A DNA stretch of 64,000 nucleotides from Heliocidaris erythrogramma. Its lineage: Eukaryota > Echinodermata > Echinoidea > Camarodonta > Echinometridae. The notes beneath the pieces are model-generated. The model did not search any database. It saw nothing but the letters and a program-made list of their open reading frames with translations, and had not been told where the DNA came from. Location: assembly GCA_025617745.1 (NCBI GenBank), contig CM046861.1:18077563-18141562 (forward strand), in the 5' to 3' direction. Made by a program: the position numbers and the translations under genes. Shown here piece by piece: positions 26,252-37,870 of this stretch (within the stretch, counting starts at the first letter, position 1; each line of letters starts with the position of its first letter).

Positions 26252-26478
26252 AATAGAGTACCGAAGTGTGACGTCATACCAAGTTGTCAAGGGTGCTGGT
26301 TCTAAACAATTTTGTGCTAAATAATGGCGTGGTGATCACACCAGCGCCAAACAGTGAAATTACCCTGCTCCAGCCCGTTGCTCGGATGACTTCGCGGTGA
26401 ACCTCACGCGCGGGCTCTGTTGTTTGGAACCAGTATCCTGGATGACGAGCGAATATGACGTCAGCACTTCAGTACTCT
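26252..26478. repeat. Inverted repeat beside the Penelope-like relic
   Basis: The left arm (about 26252-26325) contains GAGTACCGAAGTGTGACGTC and CTGGTTCTAAACAA. The reverse complement of about 26405-26478 contains GAGTACTGAAGTGCTGACGT and CTGGTTCCAAACAA. Arms are about 75 bp with indels; the loop is about 80 bp. It lies just past the endonuclease end of the Penelope-like reading, so it may be part of that element's terminal region or a separate MITE. Confidence 0.65.
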
Positions 26479-26482
26479 ATAC

Positions 26483-27250
26483 GAGCGTCCTCACGAACTA
26501 TTTCTGTCGGCACAGAAGGGTACGTGCTGCTTTACGCGATCTGCTAGTCTTTCAGTCGTACACCCTATGTACCGAGCTTCACATGGGCACTTGAATTCGT
26601 AAATAACATTGGAAATCTGCTTGAATGGGAGTACATCTTTTCGGACCGACCAGATCATTCTGTGTGTGGTAAAACGGCAGGGAATCGCTACATACGGCTT
26701 GCTTAACCCGTTTCTCAAACTTTTGGATGTTTTTCCTTGCCACGGCAGTTTGAGATAGACAGGACATTTGTTTGGTCCAAAGACCGGCGTCTTTGTCGGT
26801 TTGTTCAATTGTGGCATTCGATAACATGGTCAGGATAGCCATTTTCGCACAGAATATCCTTAATGCGATCGATCTCTGATTTGAGTTTGCACGGAGACCA
26901 GATTCTCTGTGCTCTATCAATTAGGATATTGATAAGACCAATTTTGTACCGGGTGGGTCTAAATGAGTCCCAGCGCGTGTACTGACCTGTGAATGTAGGT
27001 TTCCGATAGACGGAAGTAGTGAAGCCGTGCGCTGACTTTGCTACCAGTACGTCAAGAAACGGAAGTGCGCCATCATTTTCAATTTAAATTGTGTATTTGA
27101 GAGACGGGTGGAGGGCATTCAGATGTGCAATAAAATTCTCACACGCTAGTTAGTCCTTAAATTCGTCACACATCTGAGACATATCCATAAAACGAATGAA
27201 ATTGTTCGCTAAAATAACACCAGAAATTTCCCTTTTTGGAAAACCTTTAT
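26483..27250 (-). pseudogene. Penelope-like element: RT end plus GIY-YIG endonuclease, broken
   Basis: Penelope-like elements combine a reverse transcriptase with a C-terminal GIY-YIG nuclease. On the minus strand the reading runs: GVILANNFIRFMDMSQMCDE near 27230-27170; ENFIAHLNALHPSLKY; GALPFLDVLV; TTSVYRKPTFTGQYTRWDSF; IDRAQRIWSPCKLKSEIDRI; and LCENGYPDHVIE. Two in-frame stops lie in the first part. A stop and frameshift near 26820 lead into KCPVYLKLPWQGK and then VIYEFKCPCEARYIGCTTER with LADRVKQHVP. The spaced IYEF...ARYIG pair is the GIY-YIG signature. The RT catalytic box, normally Y-x-D-D, reads FMDM here, so the second aspartate is lost. The upstream RT half is missing. Confidence 0.88.
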
Positions 27251-27359
27251 TGTTTGCAAAACTCTCCGATGACTCTTTTAGCCATCTTTAAGAGCGGCTC
27301 CATTTTCTCTTTAGAGTTTATCTTTCGAACAGTCGGCGGCATTATAGCTTTAGGTTAAC

Positions 27360-28580
27360 TGCTTCAGAAAATCACAACAAAGGAATAAATAGTATTATTT
27401 CCAGCTAAAACCAAATACTAGGCGTTCAGTTACAATTTGCAATATTCAAGAGCTATTGTTTTTCCTCGAAATAGGCCGCTGCTCCTTCGGCCTGTATCCT
27501 AGAACTGCATCAAAATAGGGGGTCGCGGCACCTTCAGGACACCCATTGATCGGTCTTTATGGCAGTATTTAACTAAAGGAGAAAACTGGAGGATGAGAGA
27601 TTGGGTGATAGAGATGGGTTTCTCTTTGAAATCCTGCTAAAACTCTCAATCCATACAAAAAAAAAGATTTTGGCAAATCAGTCTCAAAAATCGAAACACC
27701 GCCGGTCAAATTATGATGAACACAGAAGCTGGCTTGACAGGCAGTTTACCTCTGGGCTACCAGTAACTTGGTAATGTCGAAAATATCATGTGTAAACTGT
27801 GATTTTTGTCGATGGCACAGATTTTCCTGACTTTCTGAATGTCACCATTTTTGCCGCAAGGAGTTTATGGAGGATGAATGGAAAGATTGCATTCTAACCT
27901 TTTAAAACTTTGAAGGAATTTGATGTGACGAGTGTTCTAATTCAATAGGAAGACCGTTGGCACTGATGCTTGAAAATAGTCATATACCTCTCTCACATAT
28001 TTACCGCTCTTATTAAAGCCTCTTTCACACATGACGAGGTTAACCGTCTCAAAAAGCCCCGCGGGGAAATTTTTTCTTTTAAATCTTAGAGCGCTTCATA
28101 TTTCTACATCTTAAAACGCACTTATAAGTAAATGAGCCTTTGTTGCGCGCAGCTACTCATGTTCAGATTTAGCTTTCATTCAATTTCACGTAAAATTATT
28201 TCATTTTGTAGGTACGTTTTTTAAAGACGCCTTACTGAGTTATACATGAACGAGGGTTTAGAGCATCAAAATGTTAGAGGGTAGAGAGACAGGGATAGGT
28301 AGAATCTGCATTTAAACATAATCTTTAGCTACTTGCTCTTTCCATTAATGACAAAGGTCTTCAAGACTAATAAAAAATGAGGGATGAGTTTATATGCCAC
28401 TTGTTGTGCAGATCATCTTGCACGACGATTGGCTGAGGGCGGGAAGACTATTAGGGCATCCTGGATGCTTTCATACTGAAACGTCTGCACACTGTCGTCT
28501 GCCCCAAATGTTGTTACCAGTTCATCAAATGTTATGAAAACTTCATTTATTCCTCTCTTTACCTCCTTCTCCTCCTCTCT
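27360..28580. other. Spacer without recognisable genes
   Basis: AT-rich unique sequence between the Penelope-like relic and the second CA-flanked element. No domain recognised. A short minus-strand frame starting at 27342 (31 codons, lysine-rich) may be element debris. Confidence 0.4.
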
Positions 28581-28586
28581 CTTTCT

Positions 28587-28850
28587 TGCTCACGCACACA
28601 CACACACACACACAGCTCTACATGGCTTTACTTCCGAGGACAGGTATTGTAAACAGTTCCTCTATTGTTCCTCGTCCTCGGACAGTCGACGGAATAAAGC
28701 ACAAATTCATCGTTCGACGTTCGAGGACTATTGTCCGGCTTCCGAGGACCATTGTTGTCATGATTTTTTTTTTGTTCTCTGTCCGAAAATGTCCTCGGAC
28801 ATACTGCTAAACAAGCCCATCAACACACACACACACACACACGCACACAA
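28587..28850 (+). mobile_element. CA-flanked hairpin element, copy B
   Basis: Core 28615-28820 matches 18621-18820 in the same orientation with few substitutions and one insertion of about 9 bases near 28650. CA repeats flank both sides (28591-28614 and about 28821-28850), followed by CT repeats to about 28905. The TCCGAGGAC / GTCCTCGGA words are all kept, including both potential 9-bp hairpins. The flanking unique DNA differs from copy A, so the pair reflects dispersal of a unit, not a large segmental duplication. Confidence 0.72.
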
Positions 28851-28905
28851 TCAATCACCCTCTCCGCTTCTTCCCTAGCTCTCTCTCACTCTCTCTCTCT
28901 CTCTA

Positions 28906-29565
28906 ATATCTGCAATTTCTACAAATCCATCGATGCTTTTACTGAAAAAAATCTTAGTTAAGAAGTAGATGTTTTATTTTTGTTAATTCGATGTATTTGT
29001 AATTCTTGTATTCCATTTTCATTGCTCTATTTTCGTTGATGTTTCGTCACATTATGACCAAGTATTGTCAAATTAGAATGTTTTCCATCTCAGAGTAAAA
29101 TTGAATTTATTAAATCAACAAAGTATCAAGTTAAATCGACATAGGTAGCATTAACGTCTTATATTTTTTTCATTTTGTTTTGGGCTTATTGAATTTGTTA
29201 GTTTACTCTAAAGTTTTTTTTTATTTTAACGACCGACATGTTTAATTGTAGGGCAACCTAGAGACAGCCAGAGACATACAGTCTCATCATAGGACGTAGG
29301 TAGACAACATAATTGAATTACGAGACAAGAACAGATACCATTCTCTGTAACCTAACTCATGGGATGTGATAATCCAATCAACTTTGCAACTTCATAAATC
29401 CAATGTCAACTGAAGATCAAACATACCAATTTAAGAACGTATTGAAACCGTGACGATCATATTGGAATAACATTTGTTTTCTACTTACGTTAAATATTAA
29501 CTACATGTATTTAATATAAATTTTGATTAGCGATAAACAAACAACGCTAGACTGAATTTTCATAT
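28906..29565. other. AT-rich spacer
   Basis: No gene or repeat structure recognised. Confidence 0.45.
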
Positions 29566-29573
29566 ATGATATA

Positions 29574-30405
29574 CAGGTGCTTAGCCAGGGGGCGATGGGG
29601 GCGGTCGCCCCCCCCCCCCCAAAAAAAAAAGAAAAAGCAAGAGCGAAAAAGCGGGGGAAGTGAGGGGAAAAAGAGCCTTAAAAGTTGCTACGAGCCGTTA
29701 TCTTTCTATCCAAATTTGCTAAAACGGCAAAATTTTCTCCGGAAATTTTCTCCGGGAAGGGGGAAACTCCCCCCCCCCCCCTCCCTGCGCGCCCACCGCT
29801 GTTAAATACAGTGCTGTAGTGCGTCCAAAAAGCAGTCAGGGCATCGAACTAACTTTTCGCCTGAAAAAGGTGCAACACGAGCCGTCATCTTTCTTTCATA
29901 TTTGCCAGAACGTCAAAGCTTTCGCGCTGATCGCACAGGAAGGAAGAAATCCCCCCCCCCTGTTGTTACATATAATTCAGTATTGCACCCAAATAATTGA
30001 AAAGCAGTCAGAGCGTCGAACTAATTTTCTCCCTAAAAAAAGGGTGTTACGAGCCGTTATCTTTCTCTCGAATTTGCTCAAATGTCAAAGCTTTCGCGTT
30101 TCGCGCGGGAAGGGGGAAACGCCCCCCTCCCTGCACCCCCTCCCCGTTGTTACATATAGTGCAGTATTGCACCCAAATAATTGAAAAGCAGTCAGAGCGT
30201 CGAACTAACTTTCCGCCTAAAAAATGGTGCTACGAACCGTTATCTTTCTCTCCAATTTGCTCAAATGTCAAAGCTTTCGCGCTTCGCGCGGGAAGGGCGA
30301 AACTCTCCCTCCCTGCACCCACCCCCTGGGGAGCACAGTTCGCGTGCTCATGAGCAATTTCTGCTCAACCGCACCCCCTAAAATGAAATCCTGGCTACGC
30401 GGCTG
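29574..30405. mobile_element. hAT-type non-autonomous element with perfect 8-bp target duplication
   Basis: The 832-bp element starts CAGGTGCTTAGCCAGG. Its other end, on the opposite strand, starts CAGCCGCGTAGCCAGG; 13 of 16 positions match. It is flanked by the identical 8-mer ATGATATA at 29566-29573 and 30406-30413. The 8-bp duplication and CAG...CTG ends are the hAT signature. No transposase is encoded. The interior is a tandem array of about 175 bp units (separate entry) with C13, C12 and C10 tracts. The perfect duplication indicates a relatively young insertion. Confidence 0.9.
29660..30340 (+). repeat. Tandem array of ~175-bp units inside the hAT-type element
   Basis: The phrase GCAGTCAG(A/G)GC(A/G)TCGAACT recurs at 29832, 30005 and 30188 (periods 173 and 183). 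A fourth, more diverged unit lies upstream from about 29660. Each unit contains 'gagccgt(t/c)atctttct', 'tcaaagctttcgcg' or an equivalent, a poly-C tract and, in the later units, 'agtattgcacccaaataattg'. Frames through the array give repeating proline-rich peptides that are not taken as genes. Confidence 0.85.
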
Positions 30406-30413
30406 ATGATATA

Positions 30414-31300
30414 TGAAATCAGATACATTTCAACGTAATTACGTTTGAGTACATTAGTGTGACCTAACGAAATATGTGGTGATGAATCAGAGTACGGATT
30501 ATTTTATAAGGTTTATTCCTTCAAGTGTATCAACGTTTTCGTGGATTATCAATAGCTCTTGACTTCTAATGAACAAGCAGATCGCCCGTGTATATAAAAC
30601 CAGTAAAGCTTTCTGAGCAAAATGAAACATAACAGCTGGTGGACCATTCTTTGTAAAGTGAAACAAACGGTCACACACATGACCATCTAAGTTTGCCTCA
30701 TTGCTGGAAAATCAGATTGCATGTTATTGATTTTTTTTTATCACCAGTTTCTTACATGAAAAAGATTTTCCTTCCTTTTGCAATAAAAAGTCATTTCTCA
30801 GCCCTAATATTTTTACAGAGACATTTTAAAAACGCCCTTTTTGAGCGGTTACGCGTGGGACCGATCCACTTTTTATCGTTAAAAGAATAGAATGTTTACT
30901 CATTTATGGAAAATTGTTTTCAAACCTTTCAGAGCAATCCCATTATACAGCAATGAAAAGTGGAAACTTGCAATCCTAGGGAAATACGAGAAAAGTAGGT
31001 TGGAATACCAACAAGTAAGACCCTTTTTCATGCGAGGTCACACACATGACCGACATTTTTACCTCTGAAAGAAAATGATGCACTCTCATTTAAAATAGTT
31101 ACCTATTGTTTGGTGGGTGTAAGATTGTTATCTACAAACCCTAAATGAGAGACTTCTACTACAAGATATATACTGAAAAATTAGGTTTGAATAAACTATT
31201 TTTCAGGATTTTGGGTCACTCGCACGTGATTGAGAATGGCCCTGAAGAGCTGGTACGATTTCGATCATGATATACATGTACATGTACGGTATATGAATAT
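30414..31300. other. Unique spacer with a short repeated phrase
   Basis: GGTCACACACATGACC occurs near 30670 and GGTCACACACATGACC again near 31035, about 365 bases apart in the same orientation. The phrase is itself nearly palindromic (GGTCA...TGACC). Nothing else recognised. Confidence 0.4.
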
Positions 31301-31334
31301 ATATATACATGTAAATATAGACAAGTTGAAAATT

Positions 31335-31369
31335 ATACGAATTTTCGCCCTTAGGGCTTTATCAAGTAT
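31335..31369 (-). ncRNA. Hammerhead-like motif, family 1, copy a
   Basis: Minus strand, in order: ATAC (closing stem), TTGATAA (degenerate CUGANGA box), A, GCCC-TAA-GGGC (perfect 4-bp hairpin), GAAA, AT, TC (UH), GTAT (pairs with ATAC). The order matches a minimal hammerhead ribozyme with almost no stem III. The C3 and G8 positions of the canonical core are changed (C to U, G to A), so this copy is probably inactive. There is one extra A between the core box and stem II. The identification is structural inference. Confidence 0.45.
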
Positions 31370-31697
31370 GATTTATTTTAAATGAAACATAATTATATAT
31401 ATACACATATATAAAGTGAAACTTAAGAAGTCTTTAAAAATGAAATTATGATAACGAAATAATTTTGATTCGTGTTCTATGGAGAGTTGCTATTGTGCTT
31501 ACACATACCCTTTGGAATTTTGAGATGAAAATGCCACCTAGTCCCACAACACTATTATAAGGTCATTGTAATGTATGATAATGATAATATAAGAAAAAAG
31601 TAAAAAAGAATGAAAGAAAAAGTGAAATGTATTATGTATATATGTATAAAGAAGTCGAAAGGAATAACGGATTCCGTGAGAGAGTAGATAAAAAAAA

Positions 31698-31731
31698 AAT
31701 CGAAATTTCTCCCATAGGGCTTCATCAAGAA
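31698..31731 (-). ncRNA. Hammerhead-like motif, family 1, copy b
   Basis: Minus strand: TTGATGA, A, GCCC-TAT-GGGA (three good pairs), GAAA, TT, TC, then GA. This repeats the order of the motif at 31335-31369 with better preserved core (only C3 changed), but the closing stem is reduced to about two pairs. The surrounding bases (TA-rich, 'aagt' phrases) also resemble copy a, suggesting two diverged copies of one element. Confidence 0.4.
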
Positions 31732-34572
31732 GTAATGAAATTAATTATAAAGCATTTTTCATAGCAATGCAATGCGCAAGAAGATGCTCGCCCAAGAAAG
31801 CAATATGATTGTAAGGAAATAACATTATATAACAGCTTTGGAAACTCTCGTGGAAATAAATACAATTGTGAAAGGAAATGAGAGAATAATGGTTGCGTAA
31901 CTTAAATCAAAGTTCTCCAGAGCTGTCCTCCCTTTTTAAATTTTTTGCATATAATTATATATATACATATGTATGTACATTATGTATATACGCTCACACC
32001 AATCTGCTTTGATTGAAAAAAATAACGGACAGCGGAGGAAAAAGGCAGTCAATAATCAAATGAAAAACACCACCATAAATTATGACGTAGGAGAATCAAT
32101 ACCACCGGCTGCATAATCTCCAGACGGTATTATTTAAAGTGCGAATAGTAATCGGATATATCGGTACTGCCACTGGTCTTCCATTGGTATATGACAGCTC
32201 AGGAAATTTGTCAATATTTTGGTGCGAAAATTCCTTTTATATGGAATTTATTGCTTTCCAGGGGGCTAGATTTTCATGCCCTTGACATTACTGACCAACT
32301 GTTAACACCCTCTGTCGTAATGCTCTTAAAGGGGATCCGAGTCCCAGTTTCTAACGTGGTAGAACAGCATCGAGCCGAATCTAAACTCTGTCTATATACT
32401 ATGTATATATACATTATGATGTACAAGAAGCGAGTGTAGTTTGTACAAAATACGTACCTGGAATATATCTATATTTTGCTTAAATTAATAGATATTTTCA
32501 TTCCTTAAAGTGACAATACTTAAAACATATGCAGAGATATAACAAAATAAATCTGGTAATAAAGCTTATAAAGGTAATACTGAGATCATTTCACTGTGTA
32601 TTAGGTTTTAGCATTACATTCGTCTTATTTGAGATTAAACTGACGTTCTCATCGGAGTATTACGATTAAGTAGACCTATTGACGACTTGGGTATGATATT
32701 TTGTTGTTTATATTGAGATTTCTTTTTACTTAGACCTAAATACAAGTACCAGTATACCAACTTTTCAAAAATATTAAATAAAAATATGATTATTTAGGAA
32801 ACTTAAACGTAATATCTTTCCAGCTATAACGCTCTTTGATACTGTATTGAATCAGTGGGAGATGGGTGCGAGATATATCCTATGATTCTTGACAACAATA
32901 ATTTACTTCTACAAAGAAAGGAGCTATAAAGAAACAAAAAGGTATTTTTTATCTTCACACTTATGAGAAACAACGTCACTTTTAAAAAAAAATATGCTGT
33001 TAGCCTTTGAAGTTGAAAAGGTGCAAATGAATTGATGAAATATTGCGCCTTCAGCATCCAGTATTAATCGAATGAAATGATGCATGCCTTGAAGTTAATC
33101 GCAATCTTGTTTCTATATTTTCTTCTCGAATCGAGATAACAAGATCAAACTCTTTATTCAGAAGCAATGGGATTATCATAACGCCATCCATCTTTTTATA
33201 GCAACTGAATTAGTTCCCATACCAAGGTCACCGTACCAACGACCTGAATGGGTAGCGGCGCCTGAATGGCTAGTGTGATCCAGTCACGTGACCTGTTGGT
33301 GAGGCACCAGTACTTATTCACTGATGCTCTTGCAGTGGTATCATCTTTTATTAGACATGGTTCTAAAATTTTCGTGACAATTAAATAGTGATATACAGTG
33401 AATCAGGAAGCGCTAAAATCTTCACAGCAATAGAATATTCATACCATGTTGAATCTTAAATACCTGTTATTCAGAACAGAAAAGACGTGTATTCAGATTT
33501 AATTCCATTAATTGAAATACTACCCCATAATGTTCCATAACTGAATTTCCTTAAGGAGTCAGCTTGAATTCTGGGATCATTGTCAAGGAAGCTAAAATCT
33601 TTTAATTGGTTCATGCATATTTTTGAGAGGTAAATCCTTACGGATACTTTGATGAATAGCTTTTAAATCCCGAACGAGTGTCGAGTAAAACCAAACATAT
33701 ATATATATCAGACATGCTTTCACATCTGTAGCAATAATTTTGTTGCATGCGACATGATTTTTCATTAGGAGTTCAACTCGATCTCGAAAAGAAGGTACAA
33801 ACAGCCTCCATAGTTATTTGGAAAGATAATTACACTGACTAGCAATCAAATAGTGGACATGATGGATGAAATTATTGGAAAATTGGGTGGACTCCAGAGG
33901 AAAAGAAGGTACTGGGGAAAATCATATGGGAATAAAAACAGGTCGCGCGGAATAACACTGTCCTTTATCATGTATTTCCCTCTGCTTTTGATGATTAAAG
34001 GTGATGTTGACAAAGTGCTACCACAAACAATATGCTGAACACGATGTAATAACGTATTACCGAGGAACACTTTTACTCTGGTCCAACTGTACTACCCTTT
34101 TGTATCATGTAAACCTTGTTTTGAACACAACTTTACTAAAAAGGCGTCATAGTATTGAATTCCAAAGGCCTTCCCTTGCGTATGAAAAACCAACAACTCA
34201 TAAGTACATTAGACTCCCATGTTACCATGACAACCCACAATGGCATTAACCGCAAAATATTTGCTAAATGTGACCATTTGTTAGTAAAATATGACACGGT
34301 TACGGATTACGAATTACTTAACATCTTTGCAAGTACTCTCCATTTTTCAAAATTTGGAGGGGGGAGGGGTGAGGCTTGACATATGCAACTATACGCTGAA
34401 CATTACTTTACTGTAATTATTGTCTGTTAGACCACCTGCCTATTTCGCTAACAGTGTCATGAATGTCTAATAGTATCGGTAACGGTACTCTCGACTTCAC
34501 TATGCCTTTAGCGTTAAGTGTAAAAAAAAAAAAAATTGTAAAAAGAAAAAAAAAAGGAGAAGGATCAGTTCT
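31732..34572. other. AT-rich spacer
   Basis: No recognisable gene or element. Short AT microsatellites occur near 31960 and 33700. Open frames are 60-82 codons without motifs. Confidence 0.45.
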
Positions 34573-35248
34573 GATAAGGGTGAAAAATAGTTCCTGAGCT
34601 TTCTCACTCTTGTTATTCATGTTTGGCAAAATATGACAGTAGCAATGTCCATAAAAAGCACTGCCCTTGAAGGGCTCTCATATTTCAGATATGACTAGAA
34701 ATACTAAAACATTTTGAATTAAATTCTGATTTTTGTGTAATGCTATGATACCCGCATTTATACCCAATTCTCTGAATTGTGATTTTCAGCAGCAGTTAAT
34801 CAAATTGTAATTTTGATATTCCAAATCTCCTAATGCACCTTTGTTTCCGTTTCCAACATATTCAACCATTCAGCAAAACCTCAAACAGTTTCTTTTACTC
34901 TGACATTGTATCCAGTACTCAACATTAGAGGGTATGAAGTTTATACCCATCTCCTTTCTACTTATGATAATAATTATATTATGATTGTGAAAAAGGTTTA
35001 CCTTCAAATTGGTTTTTCAAGATAATTTTAAAGAAATCAGTTAATTAATTATTAATTACGTGTTATATTTTCATTAGTCGGTTTTACCTAAATGTTTGGA
35101 TATTTCTTTGGAGTTGGAAAGTGTGTAAAACGTATAAGATTATCTGTTTAAAAACAACGTTATTAACAATGATTAATTTGCAATGTAACAGTCAGTGACA
35201 GTCATAAAATTGCGATGTTAGATATACAGACTCACTGTTATCTTTAAA
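34573..35248 (+). mobile_element. TTAA-ended dispersed repeat, copy 1
   Basis: Starts with ATAAGGGTGAAAAATAG and ends TTATCTTTAA. The interior shares words with the copies at 43.6, 54.4 and 62.0 kb: 'ctttctca', 'aatgtcc...aaa...gccctgaagg', 'ctctcatat', 'ttttcagc', 'ccaaatc' and 'acagtttctttta'. It is longer than the copies at 43.6 and 54.4 kb, with about 300 extra bases in the second half. There is no coding capacity. Confidence 0.6.
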
Positions 35249-36420
35249 CTGACATCATGATCAACCCTGATTTTACACAAGCATTTCTTGGACATTTAAT
35301 GACATTTTTAATGGCACGTATGATGGATGGAACCACCACAAAATTCTCTCCAAAATGAACGACCAATTTATGGCTTGATTGAAGCTTACCATCCCTACTT
35401 TCTCTTCAAGCCCTCGTGATGTTTTTATTTTCTTTGTGTCGTGATGTTGTCCCCAGCTATGCGTTCCAAATATAGAGAGAGAATGGCCCCAACGTGACGG
35501 GTCTAGGATGTAGATAGAAGGTCATTATTCCCTGTCATGTCATAGGGACTATTGGTCTGCGCCACAAAGGAATCGTGTGTGCTTGGTTTCCACATCGAAC
35601 CCCTCTCACGCGACATCCTCTCGGTGGCGTAGTTAACGGAGAATGGGGGGGGGGGGGGGGGGAGGGTGTCCGACACTCCGAAACAAAGATATATATTAGG
35701 TAATCTTTAACTGTGTCCGTAAATATGTTTTTGAGTCGTTTCAGAATGTCTAAGATTATGATAATTTCTTACATTGTTTTGCTTGTTAAATGGAAATTGT
35801 TGCTAAGTTCTCCTGAAATTTATTTGGTTTGAACCCCCCACCCCTCTATTAAAAGTGTGTAGAGACACGCTGACTGTCCTCCAATAATTGATTCACACTT
35901 ACAGTTAATAGTTGGGCTGTCATGGCACTCTAGCGATGAGCTCGAAATGAGCATTATATTTCTCAAATGTAATAGTGTGTCACATTGAACAAGGAAAGGT
36001 AGTGGAGTTCTGTTGATCTAAGTTTACTCCTATAAACCACAATATAACATCCTTTACTTGATTTATAAAAATAAATGAAATTAAATGAAATGGATGTGGC
36101 GGGATTTAAAACAATTATTAAAATGGAGTAAAGATATAACAAAACGTATTCTTATATCATACCAGAAGCTTTTAGCTTCAACGCAACACATGAATCTGTT
36201 TGATTTCCTCGTGTACAATATTCATTTAAAGATTATTTAAAGATTAATCACGTGTTTCCATGGCAACGTCATATAGTTTCCAGTAACGGGTTTAGTGGTG
36301 ATATGACAACTTTATGTACATTTATGTTCAAGGCACTACTTTCGCCATAATTTTCAGACTATAAACTCCGATTATATTAACCAGGCCATTTTTTAATGAT
36401 AAAATAACAATGTGAAAAAT
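35249..36420. other. Spacer with G18 tract
   Basis: A run of 18 G (35645-35662) follows 'ggtggcgtagttaacgg', which resembles one end of a hAT-type element. No matching right end or target duplication was found. Otherwise no features. Confidence 0.4.
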
Positions 36421-36426
36421 TCACCT

Positions 36427-36462
36427 AATATATATATGTATATATATATATATATATATGTG
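36427..36462 (+). repeat. (TA)n microsatellite
   Basis: About 36 bases of alternating TA with one TG interruption at each side. Confidence 0.9.
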
Positions 36463-37439
36463 ATATAAAATATTTTAACAGAAATGTGTCTATAATTTAC
36501 TTCCAAAAGACAATTAACTAAGGTTGAATTATTGGCTATAAACATGATTTGGCAAACAGGTTTTATTTCGAGTGAGTTTGAAAGAAATAAAACTAAAGAT
36601 CTCATTCTATTTTGCATTTTTGGGGAATGGAGTTACTCTGAACTTTATAGGAGTAAAATGTCATGCACGATTTCCTTTAGGGGAAAGTTAAATGACAATT
36701 TTTTGATAAAAGCATGGAGGATTAAATGACTAAATGATTGATTAACTTTGGGGATATTAATCTAATCATTATATCATTAATGTAATGAACTAATATTATA
36801 CCAATTTTTGAGTCTGAACAAGTACTGAGAATGAGACCTGTCAAATAAAATTTGCGTCGCTCGTTTCAAGAAGCAAGAATCAAACTGACCGTCCAATAAA
36901 ATTTTGATGTGATTTTCAGGAGTTCTAAATGGTAACTATTATGAGATGGATATTATATTTGTTATCGACAATGCGTGGAGACAGGACGTTATGATTGAGA
37001 GAGGAGGAACTTTCAATATAAGGTCATAATAAGGTAATGAAATTTCATCGGTTTAAAAGTGAAATGACACTGACAAATCGAATAATACTGGGTGTCTTAT
37101 AAAAAAAATATATAATACGGAAAATACCCATACCAAGACGTATTTCGGGGTTGTTGTTTTTGTATGTGTCTATAGCATATCATAAAAATTCATTTCCCAC
37201 CTCCCACGTCGACTATGCTAATGAATGCCAATAATGCTATCATTTTTAACCAAATTTAATTACACTTTGTACATCATCGAAAGAGACACTTTAATATTTT
37301 TTGATTGAATTAATCTCTCGTAAAATGATATACTTATCATCTTTTGCAAGAACTTCATTGTCGGCATCGGCAGTAGCTAACTTATTAATCTAGTATCGAA
37401 AAGTTCATAAATGCATTATGAACTTGTACTTTAGATACC
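36463..37439. other. AT-rich spacer
   Basis: Nothing recognised. Confidence 0.45.
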
Positions 37440-37870
37440 TGTGGATTCTCTCTCTCTCTTCTGATTCTACCGTCGCCTGTTTGCGATGCACTCTGTATGG
37501 AACCAAATATATATAAATTTAAAACGTTATTTTCATGACACACTGTATAAACGCTATGCAGATAAGTACATAGTTCGTTTCTGCGACTAATCAAGGGTAA
37601 TTCTTTTCCTCTTTCTCTCCCTCTCTTTCTCTCTCTCTCTTTCTCTCTCTCCTCATTCTATCCTCGCCTGTTTGCGATGCGCTGTGTATATGGAAATAAA
37701 TATTTGTTTGAACTAAGCGGCTATTTTCATGACACACCATGTAAAACGTTGTGCAGATGTGTACATAGATCGTATCTGCGACTAATCAAGGGTTTCTAAT
37801 ACAATAACGTCATTCTCTCTCTCTCTCCCTCGACCTCGCTTGTTTGCAATGCACTGTGTATTGAACCAAA
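37440..37870 (+). repeat. Tandem repeat, ~180-bp units each with a CT microsatellite
   Basis: The phrase CGCCTGTTTGCGATGC occurs at 37474 and 37665, with a variant (CGCTTGTTTGCAATGC) at 37838, giving periods of 191 and 173. Each unit has a CT tract, this phrase, 'actgtgtat(t)g(g)aa', 'tttcatgacacac', 'gcagat' and, in the first two units, 'ctgcgactaatcaaggg'. The third unit is incomplete. CT tract length differs between units. Confidence 0.8.

Noticed and set aside
35620-35870. Possible hAT-type element starting 'ggtggcgtagttaacgg' with G18
   Set aside because: No matching right end or convincing 8-bp duplication found.
37440-37870. CRISPR-like regularly spaced repeat
   Set aside because: Unit is about 180 bp with internal microsatellites, in a eukaryotic setting; it is a plain tandem repeat.
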